Of a stretch of DNA of 64,000 bases, positions 62,696 to 64,000 are shown one piece after another; position 1 is the first letter of the stretch, and each line of letters begins with the position of its first letter. The notes beneath the pieces are model-generated. The model made no database searches. It was not told where the DNA came from and was given only the letters and a program-made list of their open reading frames with translations. Position numbers and translations under genes: made by a program. The stretch is from positions 372,001-436,000 of the forward strand of contig WYBM01000015.1 in NCBI GenBank assembly GCA_011525915.1, given 5' to 3'. Source of the DNA: Ardenticatenaceae bacterium (GTDB lineage: Bacteria > Chloroflexota > Anaerolineae > Promineifilales > Promineifilaceae).

Positions 62696-64000
62696 ATGAA
62701 CAAACGGCCGAATTTGCGCCAGGGGTCGACTACACTGGCATACATATGGCAACATCTGAACCAGCGTAGTCTTACCACACAAATCATTTTAAATTTTGTG
62801 GTGCTGGTTGTTATAACGGCCATCGTCGCCGGCTTACCTGCCGTTTTGCTCATTCGCAATCAGAGTGAAAACCAGGCCTGGGCACAGGTAGAACAAGGAA
62901 GCCGGGCCACACGCGCGCTCCTGCTTGCTTTGCAAAAAGAGGTAGATGGGTTGGCCCTTCTGACAGCGCAACGGCCGTCTGTGTTGGAACTGCTGGCCCA
63001 AGGGAAAAAGGTGGAACTTCAACAGTTTCTCCTCACCCTGCAAGAGGGCACAGGGCTTGGCTTGCTGGTCGTATGTGACCACGCCCGGCAGACGGTGGCC
63101 TTCGTCGGCGACCTGACCGTAGGTGATTTGTGCCACCTGGAGAGCGCCCACGGCTATTACGTAGCCCCGGCCAACGCCAGCAGTCGTTTGTGGCTGTTGG
63201 CGGCGGAACCCATTGGCGGTACCAGAAATACCCCCGGGTTTGTCATTGTAGGTGTCGCCCTGAACAATTCATTTGCCAGCGAGATACATGGTCAAACGGG
63301 CCTGGAACACATCTTCTTAATAGATGAGGAGCTTGTGGCCAGCAGCCTGCCCCCAGAAGCAGCGCGCACAGCTTCACGTTTGCTGGCCCAACAAGACAAC
63401 GAGACATTTACCCGCAGCACCCTGTCGCTCAATGGCTTTCCCTACTATGCCGCCCGCCTTACGCTTGGCCAGCCAGGCGTGGTAGATGAAGTAGCGCTGG
63501 AAGTGACCGATATTACCCTCACCCAACGGCGACTGATCAGCATTATGACCAGCAGCATTTTCCTGGTAGCCGTTGTTGGTTCGATGCTGGGCGTGTTGCT
63601 AGCCCGGCGTATTGGCCGGCCGTTACGCGCACTGACCCAAACAGCCACCACCTTAAGTACCGGACAGCTAGATACGGCCGTTACCGTGCAGTCTCAGGTA
63701 CAAGAAGTCACCATGGTAGCCCAGGCATTGGAAAAAGCCCGGGCAGATTTACAACGCACCCTACACGAGCTGCGCCAGACCAATGCCTGGAATGACCACT
63801 TATTGGAATCTATATCAGAAGGGATTGTGGTGTTGGATGAAAACGGCCGTGTATCCTTCTTCAGCCCTGGCGCGGAACGTATTACCGGGTGGGCTCAAGC
63901 TCATGTTTACGGCCGTGCCTGCGACGAAGTATTTCACTTAGTGGACATTGACGAGCCCTTCAGCCGGCTTTTGCCGCAGTCAGGCCAGCCATATAAAGTC
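62696..64000 (+). CDS. Sensor histidine kinase-like protein, N-terminal 435 residues (cut by window edge)
   Basis: The frame from the ATG at 62696 is open to the last base. A cytoplasmic lead is followed by a membrane helix (about 29-50, IILNFVVLVVITAIVAGLPA), an extracellular Cache-like sensor region to about 275, and a second helix (about 280-305). Next come HAMP (RRIGRPLRALTQTATTLSTG), a coiled coil and a PAS domain (LLESISEGIVVLDENGRVSF). The kinase or cyclase output domain lies beyond the window, so the exact class is unproven. An ACAAGG sequence is the only weak ribosome site. Confidence 0.75.
   Translation, partial: MNKRPNLRQGSTTLAYIWQHLNQRSLTTQIILNFVVLVVITAIVAGLPAVLLIRNQSENQAWAQVEQGSRATRALLLALQKEVDGLALLTAQRPSVLELLAQGKKVELQQFLLTLQEGTGLGLLVVCDHARQTVAFVGDLTVGDLCHLESAHGYYVAPANASSRLWLLAAEPIGGTRNTPGFVIVGVALNNSFASEIHGQTGLEHIFLIDEELVASSLPPEAARTASRLLAQQDNETFTRSTLSLNGFPYYAARLTLGQPGVVDEVALEVTDITLTQRRLISIMTSSIFLVAVVGSMLGVLLARRIGRPLRALTQTATTLSTGQLDTAVTVQSQVQEVTMVAQALEKARADLQRTLHELRQTNAWNDHLLESISEGIVVLDENGRVSFFSPGAERITGWAQAHVYGRACDEVFHLVDIDEPFSRLLPQSGQPYKV

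Overview
The window is a contiguous piece of a bacterial chromosome of moderately high G+C content. Gene content suggests a Chloroflexota bacterium, probably a facultatively denitrifying member of the Anaerolineae/Ardenticatenia type; this is inference from family content, because no rRNA or other decisive marker is present. The pointers are a lipoprotein-style NosZ with a Z-B-D-F-Y-L gene order, several secreted proteins that all carry lipobox cysteines (a single-membrane envelope), BTAD/NB-ARC/TPR regulators, GT-C membrane proteins with a C-terminal beta-sandwich, PA14/SH3b proteins and a Gram-positive-type SOS box before uvrA. I see no tRNA, rRNA, CRISPR array, integrase or transposase gene.

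Layout. 1-9572 (minus) is one enormous secreted protein of at least 3190 residues that runs off the left edge. A divergent BTAD-type ATPase regulator (9853-12951) and a Crp/Fnr regulator (13013-13717) precede the nitrous oxide reductase operon nosZ, a NosB-like membrane gene, nosD, nosF, nosY, nosL and a lipoprotein cytochrome c (13898-20991). Then come a DUF1858 protein, a fused xanthine-dehydrogenase-type molybdoenzyme (minus), a rhodanese and a DUF302 protein. 25040-28677 holds two divergent GT-C membrane proteins, and 28839-31763 a large sensor kinase. 32064-34672 carries small genes (HU-like protein, VOC protein, LURP-one-like protein, DDAH-type amidinohydrolase).

34685-46658 is a long minus-strand surface-glycan cluster: O-antigen ligase-like protein, a DUF2142/GT-C-like protein, GT4, GT2, TatD, phosphohexomutase, GDP-mannose 4,6-dehydratase, a methyltransferase-like protein and an NAD-dependent epimerase. 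It ends next to an unusual ParB-like/universal-stress-protein fusion. The plus strand then carries lipB-lipA, uvrA, a DUF1697 gene, a cytosolic TPR histidine kinase, a cyclic-2,3-diphosphoglycerate-synthetase-like GTPase, a large lipoprotein and a PP2C phosphatase. A minus-strand PA14/SH3b protein and a sensor kinase cut by the right edge complete the window.

The most striking global signal is the 8-bp palindrome ACGGCCGT. I find roughly 110 exact copies by eye, where about two are expected from base composition; it lies mostly inside genes, like cyanobacterial HIP1. On top of this are several families of short repeats: a ~100-bp inverted-repeat element in four copies, CAGTGTTCAGTATTCAGT-type simple repeats that have also entered the reading frames of uvrA and probably a GT-C gene, and a four-unit array with an exact 22-bp period centred on TACGTA. 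I saw no clear multi-gene defence or other wholly new system; the repeat biology is the least explained part.
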